Below the pieces are notes generated by a model. It did no database searches, was not told the DNA's origin, and was given only the letters and a program-made list of their open reading frames with translations. Source: Diadema setosum (Eukaryota > Echinodermata > Echinoidea > Diadematoida > Diadematidae). Taken from it: a stretch of DNA of 64,000 bases. The stretch lies in NCBI RefSeq assembly GCF_964275005.1, contig NC_092702.1, positions 8,480,330-8,544,329 on the forward strand, written 5' to 3'. Shown here one piece after another: positions 34,484 to 46,773 of this stretch; within the stretch, counting starts at the first letter, position 1; each line of letters opens with the position of its first letter. The position numbers and the translations under genes are program-made.

Positions 34484-37400
34484 TCACCTACCAGCTGGTA
34501 TGGTTCTACCACAAGGCTTGAAGGGCGTGGTCGAGATGGGCTGGGAGTTCCTCATCCTCCTCTTCTCCCTCTCTCTCCTCCTCTGCAGGTTTTCCTCCCA
34601 ATTGTCGTACGCCGTCAGACTCTCCCGCTCCTTTTCTCTCTTCTCCCTCTGCTCGATCTCCTTCTGGAGTTTCTCATCTCTCCTCTTCCTTCTCACCTCG
34701 TCTTTCAACTTGTCATCTTTGACAGATTTCCTGTGATAGGAATAATCAGAATGCATCAAACTAGAGGTAAAACTATCCACTCCTCAGAGTGCTATATGAT
34801 ATGAGATAATGACCCTATGATTTGAGCAGAACAATCAACATCATACAAGTCAGAATGCACAAAGAAATCGATGAAAATGCAGCGACACCCATTTTTTCCT
34901 ACAGACAGAATGATTATGCTTGCCAAGAAACTAGTTTCATATATAACACGAATCAGACAGATTTATGGTTGGGATGTATAAACATCGACAATGGTGACAC
35001 ACAAATTATCTATTGAACTAAGCAGACCAGATATTAATTCAGGCTTTCAAGTGGGATGATGTAAAAAAGTAGGAACTAGAAAAGCACTCTGAGAGCGCAG
35101 ACCTCTGCCAGGCAGCTACTTCCACCGATGATCTTGCTCTTCCCAAAGAGATTTTTCTCCTTTCCACAACTGGAGAAACGTTCTTTGGGCTCTTCCATAG
35201 AGATCAGTGATTTCCACCCATAGGTATACATGCTGAAAAATCGCCCGATTTCCCAATATAGAAGCCTTTGTTACGTCATAAGCCCTCAGCTGCGCGACGC
35301 GCCTCGCCCTAGCAGAAAGTGGAGCATGTACTTTAGTGCGCGCATGCAAACCTCAAATACGCGCAGCCTGAACTCCTAAGTTCATTAACCCTGCCTGCCA
35401 AATATCAAAAATCCTTCATAAATTCCCCAAAAATTCTCGGATCACTACCAAAATTCAATCATCTGTTACTTGTATCATTCTAAACCTTTCCTGCAAGTTT
35501 CATCCAAATCCATTCACTACTTTTTGAGTTATTTTGCACACGGACAAACTAACTAGCGAACAAACCAACGGTAACAAAAACATAACCTCCTCCCTTGGCG
35601 GAGGTAAATAAAGTAGGAACAGAATCTCTAAAAGTAGGACATGAGAGGGAAAAAATATGACATGAGAGAAAAAAAGTAGGAATGAATTAGGATATGCCTC
35701 CTAATACGGAAAATGCAGAAAATCAAAGTTGGGCAAGTGTTTAGGAATAATGGGAAAAAGACGACTCTCTTTTTGGGCAAGTAAAATTCATATTCCACCA
35801 AGTGTTCTGGAACAATTTGAAAATCTGCTTGCCCGACCGGGCAAGTGGTGAAAAAAAAAAAGAAGTTATGTAGCACACTACAGTGACACAGAAGTCAAGA
35901 AAAACAGTGAATGAACGACAGAGCATTACATTGTACTTTGGCACTAACATACAGTGTAAGCCCCATATCATCATAGTACAAGTATCTCAGACCACTAGCA
36001 AATTAATCTCTTAGGTTTCCTGTAATTATAACTCTGCCCAGATATAAGCATGACAAGAGTGAGGAGAACAGAATAAGGATATTATTGACTTGTCACTTGT
36101 CTCTGTTCCAGTTTCAATACTGTTTAACACTGCATGTGTTTGTGAGGATATGTATGATAATATTCATGTCTGTATTTGTGTTTGAGTATCTATCAGTATG
36201 TGGGTGTGTGTGCGTTCATGTGTGTGCTTGTGTATGTCTGAGTTTTGATGTCTATACGTGTCTTTCTGTCCCATGTCTGTTTGTGTATGTCTTACCATTT
36301 CTTGTATGCACTGCTGGCTTCGTCCTGTTGCTGCTCCTTCTCGTAAACTGAGGTCTCCTCAAGTTTCTTCTTCTCCTTCCTCTCCTTTCGATATTTCTCC
36401 ACCAGTTTCTCATCCTTATCAGCCTTCCATAACTCGAATGCCTGAGAGAAACCCCAACAAAAATTCAGAGGTAAAATCTGTCAAATGTGTTGAATGGTTT
36501 TAAGACAAATCTTGCTCAGTGTGCTAAAACAATGTTGAATATTAATCTTTATAGTTCAGTAAGTGATTTGAAATACACTTACATATGGCATTTGAATGAA
36601 ATTTGTCAAGAAAGGCAAGAGCCCTCATAGACACACAAGAAATCAAATGGTTACTGCCCTTGACCCTATAAAAGGCGAAATATTGAGGGCAGCGTCACCG
36701 AAAGTTATAAAGGTTCAGATTTGTCTGTGATAAACTTCTGTACAAAAATGTTGCGAGAGCCAAGATGTGTGAAATTAAAATGCATGCAAAAGTTCTTGTC
36801 CATACTACATGCATTGAATGCCAGTGGCTTTTCATGAAAATTTCACATCGGGAAAGAGGCCACTGGTTGCTATAATGCAAAAATGTCAATTCTCGGTACA
36901 TACAATGTAGGTGCCGTGGCAACAGCAGCGTTTTAGATGCATTATGGGATATCTCGGGACAAACGTGCCACGGTTTTGGCTGCATATGCACTCGGGTCAT
37001 ATTCCGCTTTTATTGAGGGGTATTTTTTGTTAAAGATTTCTTTGCTTTCCATCATGTGACCAGCACACTGAAGCCTACCAGTACTGAATCATGATTCTCG
37101 TGACCAAAAAATCAATAAAATTTTAAAACTATAAATTCTAAGCAAAGAAAATAGCAGCCATGAAAGAAAATGAGATGAAAATCGCATTGAATCGCAAGGG
37201 AACTAAGACATGCACAAGACAACCGGGAGCAACAGTAGCACCTAGGAATCCCACAGTGTATCAGTGACTGGGCTTTTTAGTGTGCGCAGAAGTTTTCTGC
37301 GCATTGGCGAAACCGAGAATTATTTTACAGTACACGATGACAGAGGTCCCTTTGTTGTAGTTTTGAGTTTGTGTTATTAAGTCTTCTGATCATACATGAT

Positions 37401-40400
37401 CTCTCGTCCTGGAATGGGTATGTTGCTGGAAGAAATCTGGGATATGCAAATCGTCTAGACCATAAATGATCTTGAATCTAGTATCAACTATATTGAAAGT
37501 ATTTGATCATGGACTCACACTAAAGGCTTGAAAATCTATAAAATGAGAGAAAGTTTTCACATTAATTTGTACAGGCAAGGCAACACATAATTGGAATATA
37601 TACAACTTGCAGATATGAACAATTTGCTTTGAGATTCTTGAAAATGCACTCAGCATCCTGGTTTGAATTCTTCCATCAATTTGAACTCACCTTCTTGGCA
37701 TCGTACTTCTTGGACTCCTCTTCCTCCTTCTTCTCTCGCTCCTTCTGCTGCTTCTGGAGTGCTTCCTTCCTCTGCTTTGTGAGATGTGGTTTCTTGGACT
37801 CCTCCCATGCCTTGAATGAAGCCATGTTATCCAGCTTCTTTTCCTCTAGCTCCTGGATAAGTGAAAAGAAAAGGGGGAAAAAAAACCACAACATCATTAA
37901 ACACATACAAGTACTACTGCTTCACTAGGAGCAGGTTATACAGATTCAATGACTGAACTACACAATCTTTTATAGTCATTATACCATTTAGGTACCCCAT
38001 GCAGCATTACTTAACAACAACAAAAAGACAATGTTATTTGTCAGCAATTTTGATGGTTGACAAATTTCCTGATTTCCATCAATACCCTAACTGCAAGATC
38101 ACCCACACACCCAAATGCAGAGATATCTGAATGAATTTTGGCCAAAGAGTATTTTGTAGTTAGACAATTGCTGTTGGGAATTGAAAGAATACATGTCACT
38201 GAGCCTGTAAATGCTTCCCACGCTGTTTACCATGCATAACAAATTCATAACTTGATTAAGTATTGATGTAAAAAAGCTATCATACAAGGAACTGCTCTGA
38301 GAGCAAAATGGTGACACACATGTAAGGATGTACTGTATACTCCAGAATCTGGCACATGAAGAATGCCCTTGTGGTTTGCTTCATTTCTAAGATGGATAAG
38401 TCTAAAACTAATTTACTTGAAGACTGCATCCATATTTCAAAATCTGAATGACATAATGTCTACCTATCTGATGTACACTGGTAATCTATTTGATCTCAGC
38501 TGATGGTATCCTACCTTCGCCTTCTTTTCCTCCTCTTCCTTCTCCTTTCTCTTGGCCTCTCGCTTTTGTTTCTTCAGTCTCTCTGTTTTCTCCGCCCTCC
38601 ACTGGGCATAGATTGCCTCCCGCATCGTGGAGGAGTCTTGCAGACCTCCAGGGGACTTGAGCGACGCCATCAGGTCTGCCGTGGAGCTCAGGCTTGAGTT
38701 GAGGGAGCCTGGTGTGGAAGACTTGGGTCTCGTTGGAGTTGGCTTGATGACATTTGACCTGAATGAATTAGAACACAGCAAAGGAGATTAACGGACATAC
38801 CATAACGAGTGCTGATGGGTAAATTTACGGGAAATTGGATGAAAAGAAATTACAGTCATCGAAAGGAAATGAGCTCAATGTATCAGTAAAACCAAGCATA
38901 GAGTTGAACAGTTTGATGGCTGGAGAGTTACTGAAGCAAATATATCTAAGACAACAGTGACATACTTTTGAGAACTGCAAAAACTGGTCCTGGACATATC
39001 ATGTAGTAACATTAGGTCTTAATACTGTATAGAATTTGAACATGCCTCACATACGTACAACCATAAATATTGCTAAAACCTGGAGTAAGAAAACTTCTAA
39101 TTGTAAAGGATGTTAAAAATAACAAGAAACTATTGTTGCTTAGGCTGTTGGGTATAAACTCAAAGCATGTGACAATTAGACCCTCTTGAAAATTTCTTAA
39201 ACAAAGATCTTGAATCAACCCTTCTTCAAACCTTAACAAGTGCTTTGATTTTTACATCAAGGCTCTGTGGGTGAAGCATTTCACTTAACGCCTCAATGAG
39301 ATGGTATGTATTTGCTGCTAAAAAAGGGCATTATTTATGGGCTGGAAAATCAAAAATGTGTATTCTAAATCTCCAAATTAATGTAAGAATATGGCATTGC
39401 TGGCTGAAAAAAAAAAGTGACTTGACAAAAAAAAATTGTTGCCAAAAACTATTGACTAACTCAGAATACATTTAATAGGTTTGACTTCATACGCATGATT
39501 AATAGCGCAAATGATCATGATTTACTTTCTCTTCTTCTCTTCCTCATCTGATCCTTCACTATGGTAGCCCTCCTGAAATAAAGAGTGAGACAAATAAAAA
39601 CAACCTAAAATAACAAACCACACACAGATCTTGGCAGAGATTCATCTGATTAGTAAATCTCTATTGGAATCGAATTTTCTTAGTTCACAATCAGAGTTTG
39701 ATTTCATCTTCTCGACTTCTTAAGATCGGCATCAACTTACTGTTGATGGGGTGTTGGCAGTCTTGCAGTCCGATTGGGAAGTAAGATCTTGTCCGAAGAC
39801 AGCAACAGATTTACAAGATAGATCAGGGACTCAGGGAGGCCATTCACAACCAGCTAGGGAGAGAGCGCTACATGAATCACTACATGGGGCAATACAAATG
39901 ATCTCCCACATACATTCCCATTCTCTCGGAATGCAAGACTGCCAAAACCCCATCTATGATGAGTCAACGCTCCTGCTATACAATCATCTTTTTCTGCAAA
40001 TAATACAATGTCCCATACAAACAAAGGCAAACATGCAAATTCTAAGTAAAATACCCAAGCATCCACTGCCTACGAGGTATTTCATTAAAATGTGTGCAAT
40101 ATTTGCAATGATGACCTCAACAACTCAAATGATCAAAGTTTATCAATTCTTGCAACTTGCAATAATTGAGTACCTTTTAAAAAAAACTAGATATATCGCT
40201 ACGGCGACTGATATGCCTCTGCCATAATGCATGGTTCTCCTAATAGGTCTATAGTACAATGTCTTGACAATGTGTGATGACAGTTTCACACAATTGGCAA
40301 AATATTAAAATGACAGGTTTGCCACAAATGTGCTGAATGTTCACTTTCCTAGAACTAGGTTCAATTGGATGAATTATTCAAATGTCAGAGTGCAGGTATT

Positions 40401-43400
40401 TGGGGAACTGATGATTTTTACTTGACTTTTGACCCTTTTATAAGTTTATGCATTGAGTAATTTTCAAGGTACTGAGAAAAAGTATAATTTCAGTATCAAA
40501 TGGGAAAATAGCATTATCTAAACCTGGTCTTTGAACTTTGACCTCACAGTTCCACAGAGAATCACTGTTAGGGAAAGTAGTGATATTTTGAGGAGTTGAC
40601 CTTGACCTTTGACCCTCCTGACCTTTGACCCATGACCCCCAACTTCCCTAGATAATCACTGCCCATCGGTACAAGCATATATACTAAGTTCCATGAAGAT
40701 ACCTTGAACCATTTGCGAGACATGGAGAAAAACATGAAATTTCATTTTTTTTTTCACAAAATAACCTGTGACCTTTGACCTTTGACCCTGTGACCCTAAA
40801 ATCCACACAAAGTATTATCCCCCAAGGATATACCCGCATACCAAGTTTGATGTAAAACCACCACATGGTTCTTGAGATATCGACAAAAACAAAACAAGAC
40901 GGACGGACGGACGGACGGACGGACGACCCAAAAACATAATGCCTCCGACCACTTCGTTGCGGAGGCATAAAAATGCTAGTTCCAGCTTTCATCCACACCA
41001 CACACTACAAATGAACTTAGCCCTTACCTTTGGTCTCCTGTTGGTAAGTTTTGGAGGCTTACTGACTTCATCACTGTCATCATCATCACTATCTCCCAGG
41101 AGTGTCCTGGACTTTTTCTTGTCTTTCTTCTTCTTCTGTGAGTCTGCTGGTTTGTCGTCCATGATATCGAGAAGTGACTGCTTTTGCTTGCCTTTGCTCT
41201 TGGCACCGGACCCAAGTAAGCCAACGACCCCATCATCGTCTGACTCGTCATCAGAGTCTGAATTGAGACCTGGCACCAAGTTTTTCCTCGACTTGGTCTT
41301 CTTCTCCTCTGTGCTCTGAGGAGCTGCCTTGCTGGCATCCTTGTCCTTAGATGTCTGTGGTGCCCTTGGTTTGGGCTTTGGCGGAAGTCCACTAGGTGAG
41401 GGAGACCTTCTTCTACTCTCGGCAGTTTCTTTCTTTACCTTACTTGTATTTTCTACATCATCATCAGGATCTGCCAAGGCATCAAGTAGACCTCTGGGCT
41501 TTGGAGACGGAGATTTCTGCTTACGTCCAACAGGACTCGCACTGTCTTTTTTATTCTGACTGAGCTTCATGGCACCAAGTCTCCTGTTGACCTTGGCTAC
41601 TTCCTCGTCTTCGTCGTCAGATGAGGAAGAATCCAGCAAGCCTTTTTTCTTTTTTGACTTTGCCACGTCTTTCCCACCTTTCCCTTCAAGGAGGTCATCG
41701 AGTTCAGACCGACGCCCCCTCCCATTCCCTCTCTCTGGTGAAGGGCTGTGGTCCTTCCTGCTCTTGATTCCCAACAGGTCATCCACATCTGGTGACTTTC
41801 CTCGCTTCCCCTGTCCTTCCTGGGATCGACTGGCCTTCCTCTCTGGAGACGGGTTCCTACTGTTTGGCTTTGTTCTTGGCTGTGGTGCCTCTCTGACAGG
41901 CTTCTTCTTGGTGAGGCCCAACAAATCATCAAGGTCGGGAGACTTTCTCTCCGGTAAGTTGCTCCTAGGTTTCGGCTTCTTACCAGGCCCAGACAAGTCC
42001 ATGAGTGGAGATTTGGATCTCTGCTTGGGCTCAGGTGATCTCTTGCCACCCTGTTTTTTCTCCTTTTCTGCATAATCATCTAAGAGTGATGACTTCTTTC
42101 TCCTCTCTGGCTCTGGTGATGAGGCAATCCCGAGGAGCTTGTCAATGTCTGACTGGCCACCTTTGTTCCGCGGCCTTGGCTGAGGCCTCGGCGAGTCGTC
42201 CTCAGATCTTGGAGACGAGTCGAGTGTTCCTGACCTTAGCCTTGGACTGGGCTTTGGTGGGGATTTCCCCTTGTCACTTTTCTGGTCATCACCACCCTTC
42301 AAGAGGGCCATGATAGGGTCTGGTGAACCCATAGATGTCCTTGATTTGGGGCTCTCTCTGCCAACTTGGGATCTTCCTCTAGGTGCTGGATTTGGAAAGC
42401 CGCCGCTGGTCTGGGACAAGGATTCTGGAGATGGAGAGGGTGATGATCTTGGCTTAGCAGAGGGTGGCTCCCATTGTTTAGATGAAGAAGGTTGACTCTT
42501 CTTATTCGATGAAAACTGTGCCAGGAAGTCTGTAAGATCACAAGATTAATGGATATAATGTCAAAACTTTTGTGCAGGAGCAAATAACGTATTATACCTT
42601 TACCAGTATACTGGTTTTATTGACAGTGCAATTTCTTCCCCAGGCAGGTAGTAACTATGTTACATTGATGGGGTGTTAAATATTCTGTCTGCAACTTAAT
42701 AAACAACCAGTTTTAACTTGATTCCAAAACTGCCAGGTCCTGTTAACAAACTATAGGACTAAACTCAAAATTCTGACATTAAATATGAATCAAAATGGAT
42801 GAATGGTTTTACATTAAACCGAGTGGTGTGAAGTACTGACAACTCTACAGATTTCCTATTTTACACACTACCAGCAGGGAATAATTTTCCTGGTATTGCA
42901 TTGCAATTTGCTATGCATTTTTACACTGCTGCTACACAAACTAACCTTTGTGTAGCAGTTTTCTTCCATAGAAGTGTACAGGATACCATTTGAAATATTG
43001 TTCATCAGCCAAAACTGCTCATCAAATTTGAGTTGGAAAATTATTCCCTGACCAGTAATATCGTGCTTATAGCATCTTTGATGCAGTGTAAAATTTTCGT
43101 AGTTACCTCACCAAAGGGGCAGACTCTAATTGAGTGGAGGTGTCGTGGCCGAGTGGATAAAAGCACTCGTCTGTGAACGACATGAGCGTGGTATGGTTCA
43201 TGGGTTCGAGCCCATGCCAAGCCCGACACGTTTGCCCTTCAGCAAGGCACTTTGTCCACATTGCTGCTCTCCACCCAGGAGTATAAATGGGTACCCGGTA
43301 GGATGAGAAAGCTTATGTTGGTTGATCAGCATGTGCGCGCCTGTAAAATGGCTGCGACTGGCTGGAATGCTCCTCAGGGAGTGGAGAGTGAGCACTGTTA

Positions 43401-44208
43401 GTGCTGGTTGGAAATAATGTATCCAGTGACCGGGGTAATAATAGTCTGTAAAGCGCATTGAGATATACTCAATAAGTATGAAATGCGCTATATAAAAACC
43501 AGCTATTATTATTATTATTATTATTAATCACTGCACTGTTTGACAATGTTTGACACCTGGGGCAAAATTGTACATTTCACATAAACTACTCTGGGTGTCT
43601 CATCAGCTTGCATGTGTAGGCTATCAGATATGAACATGCACCAGTCATTTTGTATAATCATTGCACAGAATCCATCTGACAACATATCCTAGTTCTGTTG
43701 CTCATGTCTTATTCTTTTCAAAAGAAGCAGAGAACATCTTTTCATCTAATTTCTTTCTCTAGAGGATTGTGGAAAGTTCTTTCTTCGTCTGATATGAAAC
43801 TTGATCAAAATAAAAGCAAAGATATGACTTTGATAATACCATCATGCCCTAATCCTTCAAGATCATCATCAACTTTTACAATTTATACTTTTTGGAGTTT
43901 TTCATATTTGTTTTGTTTTGTTTTGTTTGTTTGTTGTTGTTGTTGTTGTTTTTTTTTTTTTTTTAGGAGAGACTACTTCTTCCAATCCCTTTTGTGGCAG
44001 CTGTCTTTTCTATCTAACTGTATCATTCTTGGATAATCACACAAATGTGAATTTGATATCGATTACCATCATCCCCCAGTCCTCCTAGATCATCATCATC
44101 GCTGTCTTCAGATGATGATGTGAATCCTGTACTCAGGCCACGCCTCTTCCTGTCCTTCAGTTTGGAGGTCAGCTCCTCTTGGAAGGATGGGTTGCGCTTC
44201 AGTGCCAT
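34484..44208 (-). CDS. MAP9: Microtubule-associated protein 9-like (complete, 7 or 8 exons)
   Basis: The coding exons in order are 44208-44067, 42529-41028, 39572-39526, 38758-38515, 37852-37691, 36441-36296 and 34730-34484. They total 2490 nt (829 aa plus TGA), with consistent phases and GT/AG sites. An optional 21-nt exon at 39761-39741 would also keep frame. The N-terminus (NPSFQEELTSKLKDRKRRG, then an acidic patch) matches the start of MAP9/ASAP proteins. The C-terminal half is the MAP9 charged coiled coil with its W/F-centred repeats: REAIYAQWRAEK, MASFKAWEESK, AFELWKADKDEK, SAYKKWKSVK and TAYDNWEEN. It ends PFKPCGRTIPAGR where the vertebrate protein has SPPSRTVF. The 500-codon second exon is disordered, Lys/Ser/Pro/Asp-rich and full of LLD/LLG motifs. 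MAP9 proteins bind microtubules, stabilise spindles and occur on ciliary doublets. A 5'UTR intron is likely: acceptor before 44225, donor at 44816/44815. Confidence 0.85.
35075..35606. mobile_element. Interspersed element, CTCCGCCA-type ends, copy B
   Basis: Aligns with 33611-34102 from ACTAGAAAAGCACTCTGAGA to CCTCCCTTGGCGGAGG, with an extra ~40 bp near 35140-35190. It is in the same orientation as copy A and lies within the last intron of MAP9. Confidence 0.75.
39741..39761 (-). other. Candidate 21-nt MAP9 microexon
   Basis: On the minus strand, an acceptor-like TTCCCAATCGGACTGCAAG precedes ACTGCCAACACCCCATCAAC plus a final A. A strong GTAAGT donor follows. Seven codons (TANTPST) in phase 0 would fit between the flanking exons without changing frame. 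The acceptor is weak and ends in AAG. Confidence 0.3.
40186..40970. mobile_element. Related element with ATGCCTC ends and TGACCTTTGACC repeats
   Basis: Starts ACTAGATATATCGC, then GCCTCTGCC, and ends GCCTCCGACC...GCGGAGGCAT, recalling the two elements at 33611 and 35075. It contains four TGACCTTTGACC copies (40603, 40619, 40769, 40776) and an (ACGG)n tract at 40895-40924. It lies within a MAP9 intron. Confidence 0.65.
42530..43137. other. MAP9 intron 1, part; no repeat recognised
   Basis: AT-rich intronic sequence; nothing else supportable. Confidence 0.4.
43140..43526 (+). mobile_element. tRNA-derived SINE with (ATT)n tail
   Basis: The head resembles a tRNA-Leu/Ser-type gene. An A-box (TGGCCGAGTGGATAAAAGC) starts at 43146 and a B-box (GGTTCGAGCCC) lies at 43203-43213. 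A unique body follows (GCCCTTCAGCAAGGCACTTTG, ACCCAGGAGTATAAATGGGT). The 3' end has a stem (AGCGCATTGAG...ATGCGCT), then ATATAAAAACCAGC and (ATT)n. It is inserted antisense in MAP9 intron 1. The head is not a functional tRNA: the anticodon region and acceptor stem are not intact and the unit continues for 300 bp. The tail resembles that of the LINE at 61048-61607. Confidence 0.85.
43527..44066. other. MAP9 intron 1, remainder
   Basis: Contains a (TTTTG)n/(TTG)n/T-run tract at about 43912-43965. No gene is seen. Confidence 0.4.
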
Positions 44209-44224
44209 TCTAGAGTGTCGTCAA

Positions 44225-44815
44225 TCTGTCAAACAGAAAACTGTCAGTTTTTATAGGGTGATTGCTCATGGTCCGAGTATTGCAATGAATGTGGTATGCA
44301 AGGCAAAAGATAGACAAAACTGTCTGCCCAGAGGACTTTTTTTTATCATCTTTTAACTTTTACAGCTCTCCTCCATAAAGGGGATTCCGTGAAGCCAGAC
44401 GCAGTTTCTGTGGAACATATCCCCGACAAGATTCCATCGATCTTTCGGTCAACAAGCAAGGCAGATGCATAATAAAATTCAAATTTTGTGTCTCATTATT
44501 TGCCATTGGTCCTACCTTCAGGTAAACTAATGAATGTACCCATACCGTACTGACAATGAAACAATACTTGGGCTGCAGAGCCAGGGTCAGAGGGGAAGGT
44601 AACTATACACAGCCCAGTCGCTGTATAAATAGTGACAGGGCTGTGCCGGAATGGCCCACAACACAAAGAGAACTCAGCGATCGCTTTACGATCACAAGTT
44701 TGAGTTTTGATACTTGACATCATTTTTTGTCACCTCAAACTCATTAAATGTAGTCTTCATTAATGACGCTATATAGCTATGTTATCGATATTGACACACA
44801 CATTTCACAACTTAC
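44225..44815 (-). other. Probable MAP9 5'UTR intron
   Basis: Bounded on the minus strand by a GTAAGT donor at 44815 and a TCTGTTTGACAG acceptor ending at 44226, 17 nt before the MAP9 start codon. It contains a repeat segment near 44570-44660 sharing CTATACACAGCCCAGTCGCT with 4034 (inverted). Confidence 0.45.
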
Positions 44816-45010
44816 CGAAAATGAAGATTATATGCAGCATGTGCGAACGGTACATCTGATAATCGGGAGTTCACGCGATCGGACCGTGCATGCGTGCTGC
44901 AACCAAAGAGCACGCAGGCAGTAGATCGCTGCACTTCCAGCCACACACGCGCACGCATAATATGCATTTGCTGAGTGCATCGAGTGCTAGTGGTCTACGC
45001 GCCATTTTGA
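44816..45010 (-). promoter_or_regulatory. Putative MAP9 promoter and non-coding first exon
   Basis: A CpG-rich island (CACACGCGCACGCATAAT; GTTCACGCGATCGG on the plus strand) lies immediately upstream of a good minus-strand donor (TTTTCG|GTAAGTTG at 44816/44815). That donor would splice to the exon carrying the MAP9 ATG. No TATA box is evident. Inferred from position and composition. Confidence 0.45.
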
Positions 45011-46262
45011 ATTCTGCAATGATGAACCCTGACGGTCGGGGTTGCACTAAAAAGTGCCATTTTTTTGTTCAATGGGGGGGAAATTACAGTTTACCGGTTT
45101 TACGTCATATAAATTAGCATATTGGTGCGTACAAGAGCTGCCTCTGGCGGCTCTTCCTTAATGAAAATTTCAGCCCAAAGGGCTGAAATTCATCTTTCCC
45201 GTCATCTGGGGCCCCCAAAAAGACCAGAAACGGAACGGCTGTCAAAAAGTAGGTTGACCACACAATTTTTAGGAAAATTGAGTGGTTTCAGCGGAAAACT
45301 GCTCTAAATCAAGATAACTCGCGTAAATCGACGATAAAGAAAATCGAGCCAATTTTGACGGAACTATTTCAATCGTGATGACGTCATCACAGCCGACATC
45401 CTTCTTGCTTCATCTCTTTTCGACACAAGTCATTCACAAGCCATACCAGTCACACTAGCTTGGCAAGGCAGCGCGTATACGCGTATTGCCAAGCCACATT
45501 GCGCGCACATCTACTATGTACATATGTACTGTAACACTGTATACTAGTAAACATGCGCGCGTTCTGCAGACTCAATACGCACTACCATTGCCATATGTAC
45601 ACATTTATAAGCTGTTACGTTATGTGTGTGTGGGTTGACTAGACTGCATAGAGTCAACATGGTGGGCTGTCAAGCGCACCAACACAGTGCGTAAGCTAGC
45701 AGTAGCACCAGCAATTAGATAAGTGATCGTTTTCTGGTCTCACCTAAATTTCTTTTTTTTTTTTTTTCTAGTTGTCTACACGGATACGGACTATCCTCAA
45801 CCCCTAAAAATGTGAGTATACGTCGTAAATTTGGGTAAATGTTAACGGCTAGTCTAGACTAGCATCGTCAGGATCTAGAACTACATTATTATCGCTACCG
45901 GGGGACACCCCCGAAACCCCCGAAAACCACGTATGAATAACCACACTCACCGCACAGACCAAAGAAAACACACGTAAACAAATGCAATCGTCGACAGCCG
46001 AATCAAGGACCGTATCGCAAACCGGATTAACATTTTTGATGGTTGCTATCGGCAAGGGTAATTACGCTCTTTTCAGAGCGATTTGCGCTCTCCGTGATTG
46101 GCTACCGGTAAACTGTAATTTACCCTTCAATGGACTTATCGTGAGGGCTCTCTATGGACTTATGACGATATGTACCTTCTGTAATATAAGCATGCACTTT
46201 AAGCGAGTAACATACAAATGTCTATAAGTAATGTATAAATTGTTATACATTTTGTAGTTGTG
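45011..46262. other. Intergenic upstream of MAP9
   Basis: Contains a hairpin at 45166-45190 and CpG-containing tracts near 45470-45560 (GCGCGTATACGCGTATTGCC) and 45895-46010. No open frame has recognisable homology. Confidence 0.35.
45166..45190. repeat. Perfect 11-bp hairpin
   Basis: AATTTCAGCCC, loop AAA, GGGCTGAAATT. Confidence 0.8.
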
Positions 46263-46773
46263 TTAACTTGTGGTTCCCCACCAAATGGATGGTGAGGCCC
46301 CGTCTGTCTGACACTGTGCACTGGTCGGGCTAAGGTAAGGGGAAGGGGATGGGGGGGGGGGACACCCTTTTGAATTTTGGCTCAAAACAAAGCAAACAAT
46401 CAAAATAGTAAATACTAAATATCTATTGCCGAAAAAAAAAATGCATTCTGGTCACTACATAGAAAATCAATTCAGGGAGAGAATAAACCATGGGCATGGT
46501 GTTATGACTTTTTAACACCCTTTTGAATTTTGGCTCAAAACAAAGCAAACAATCAAAATAGTAAATACTAAATATCTATTGCCGAAAAAAAAAAATGCAT
46601 TCTGGTCACTACATAGAAAATCAATTCAGGGAGAGAATAAACCATGGGCCTTAGTGTTATGACTTTTTAACTGTGGGGGTAAGGGAGCGCCCCGGGGTTA
46701 CTGGCCACCTGACCGGACTGGGCCTCGGACGGACGGGGCCTCGCCATCCATTTAGTGGGGAACCACAAGTTAA
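46263..46773. mobile_element. TTAA element with ~40-bp TIRs and internal 153-bp duplication
   Basis: The left end TTAACTTGTGGTTCCCCACC (continuing AAATGGATGGTGAGGCCCCG) is mirrored at the right end (CGGGGCCTCGCCATCC...GGGGAACCACAAGTTAA). TTAA is present at both outer edges. The interior carries two nearly identical 153-bp units, 46362-46514 and 46515-46667. No protein is encoded. The right-hand TTAA (46770-46773) is shared with the next element. Confidence 0.85.

Noticed and set aside
34500..34804. Plus-strand frames opposite the last MAP9 exon
   Set aside because: Arginine/glutamate-rich coding sequence on the minus strand produces open Leu/Ser-rich frames on the other strand.
39751..40227. 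158-codon plus-strand frame in a MAP9 intron
   Set aside because: No recognisable domain, it overlaps repeat sequence, and it is antisense to a well-supported gene.
41569..42075. 168-codon plus-strand frame
   Set aside because: It is a shadow of the low-complexity MAP9 exon 2 on the opposite strand.
43142..43228. Functional tRNA gene
   Set aside because: A- and B-boxes are present, but the cloverleaf is not intact and the sequence continues as a SINE body with an ATT tail.
44023..44066. Extension of MAP9 exon 1 frame past 44067 (NRYQIH...)
   Set aside because: It reads through a GTAATC donor; splicing to 42529 restores the acidic motif and frame.
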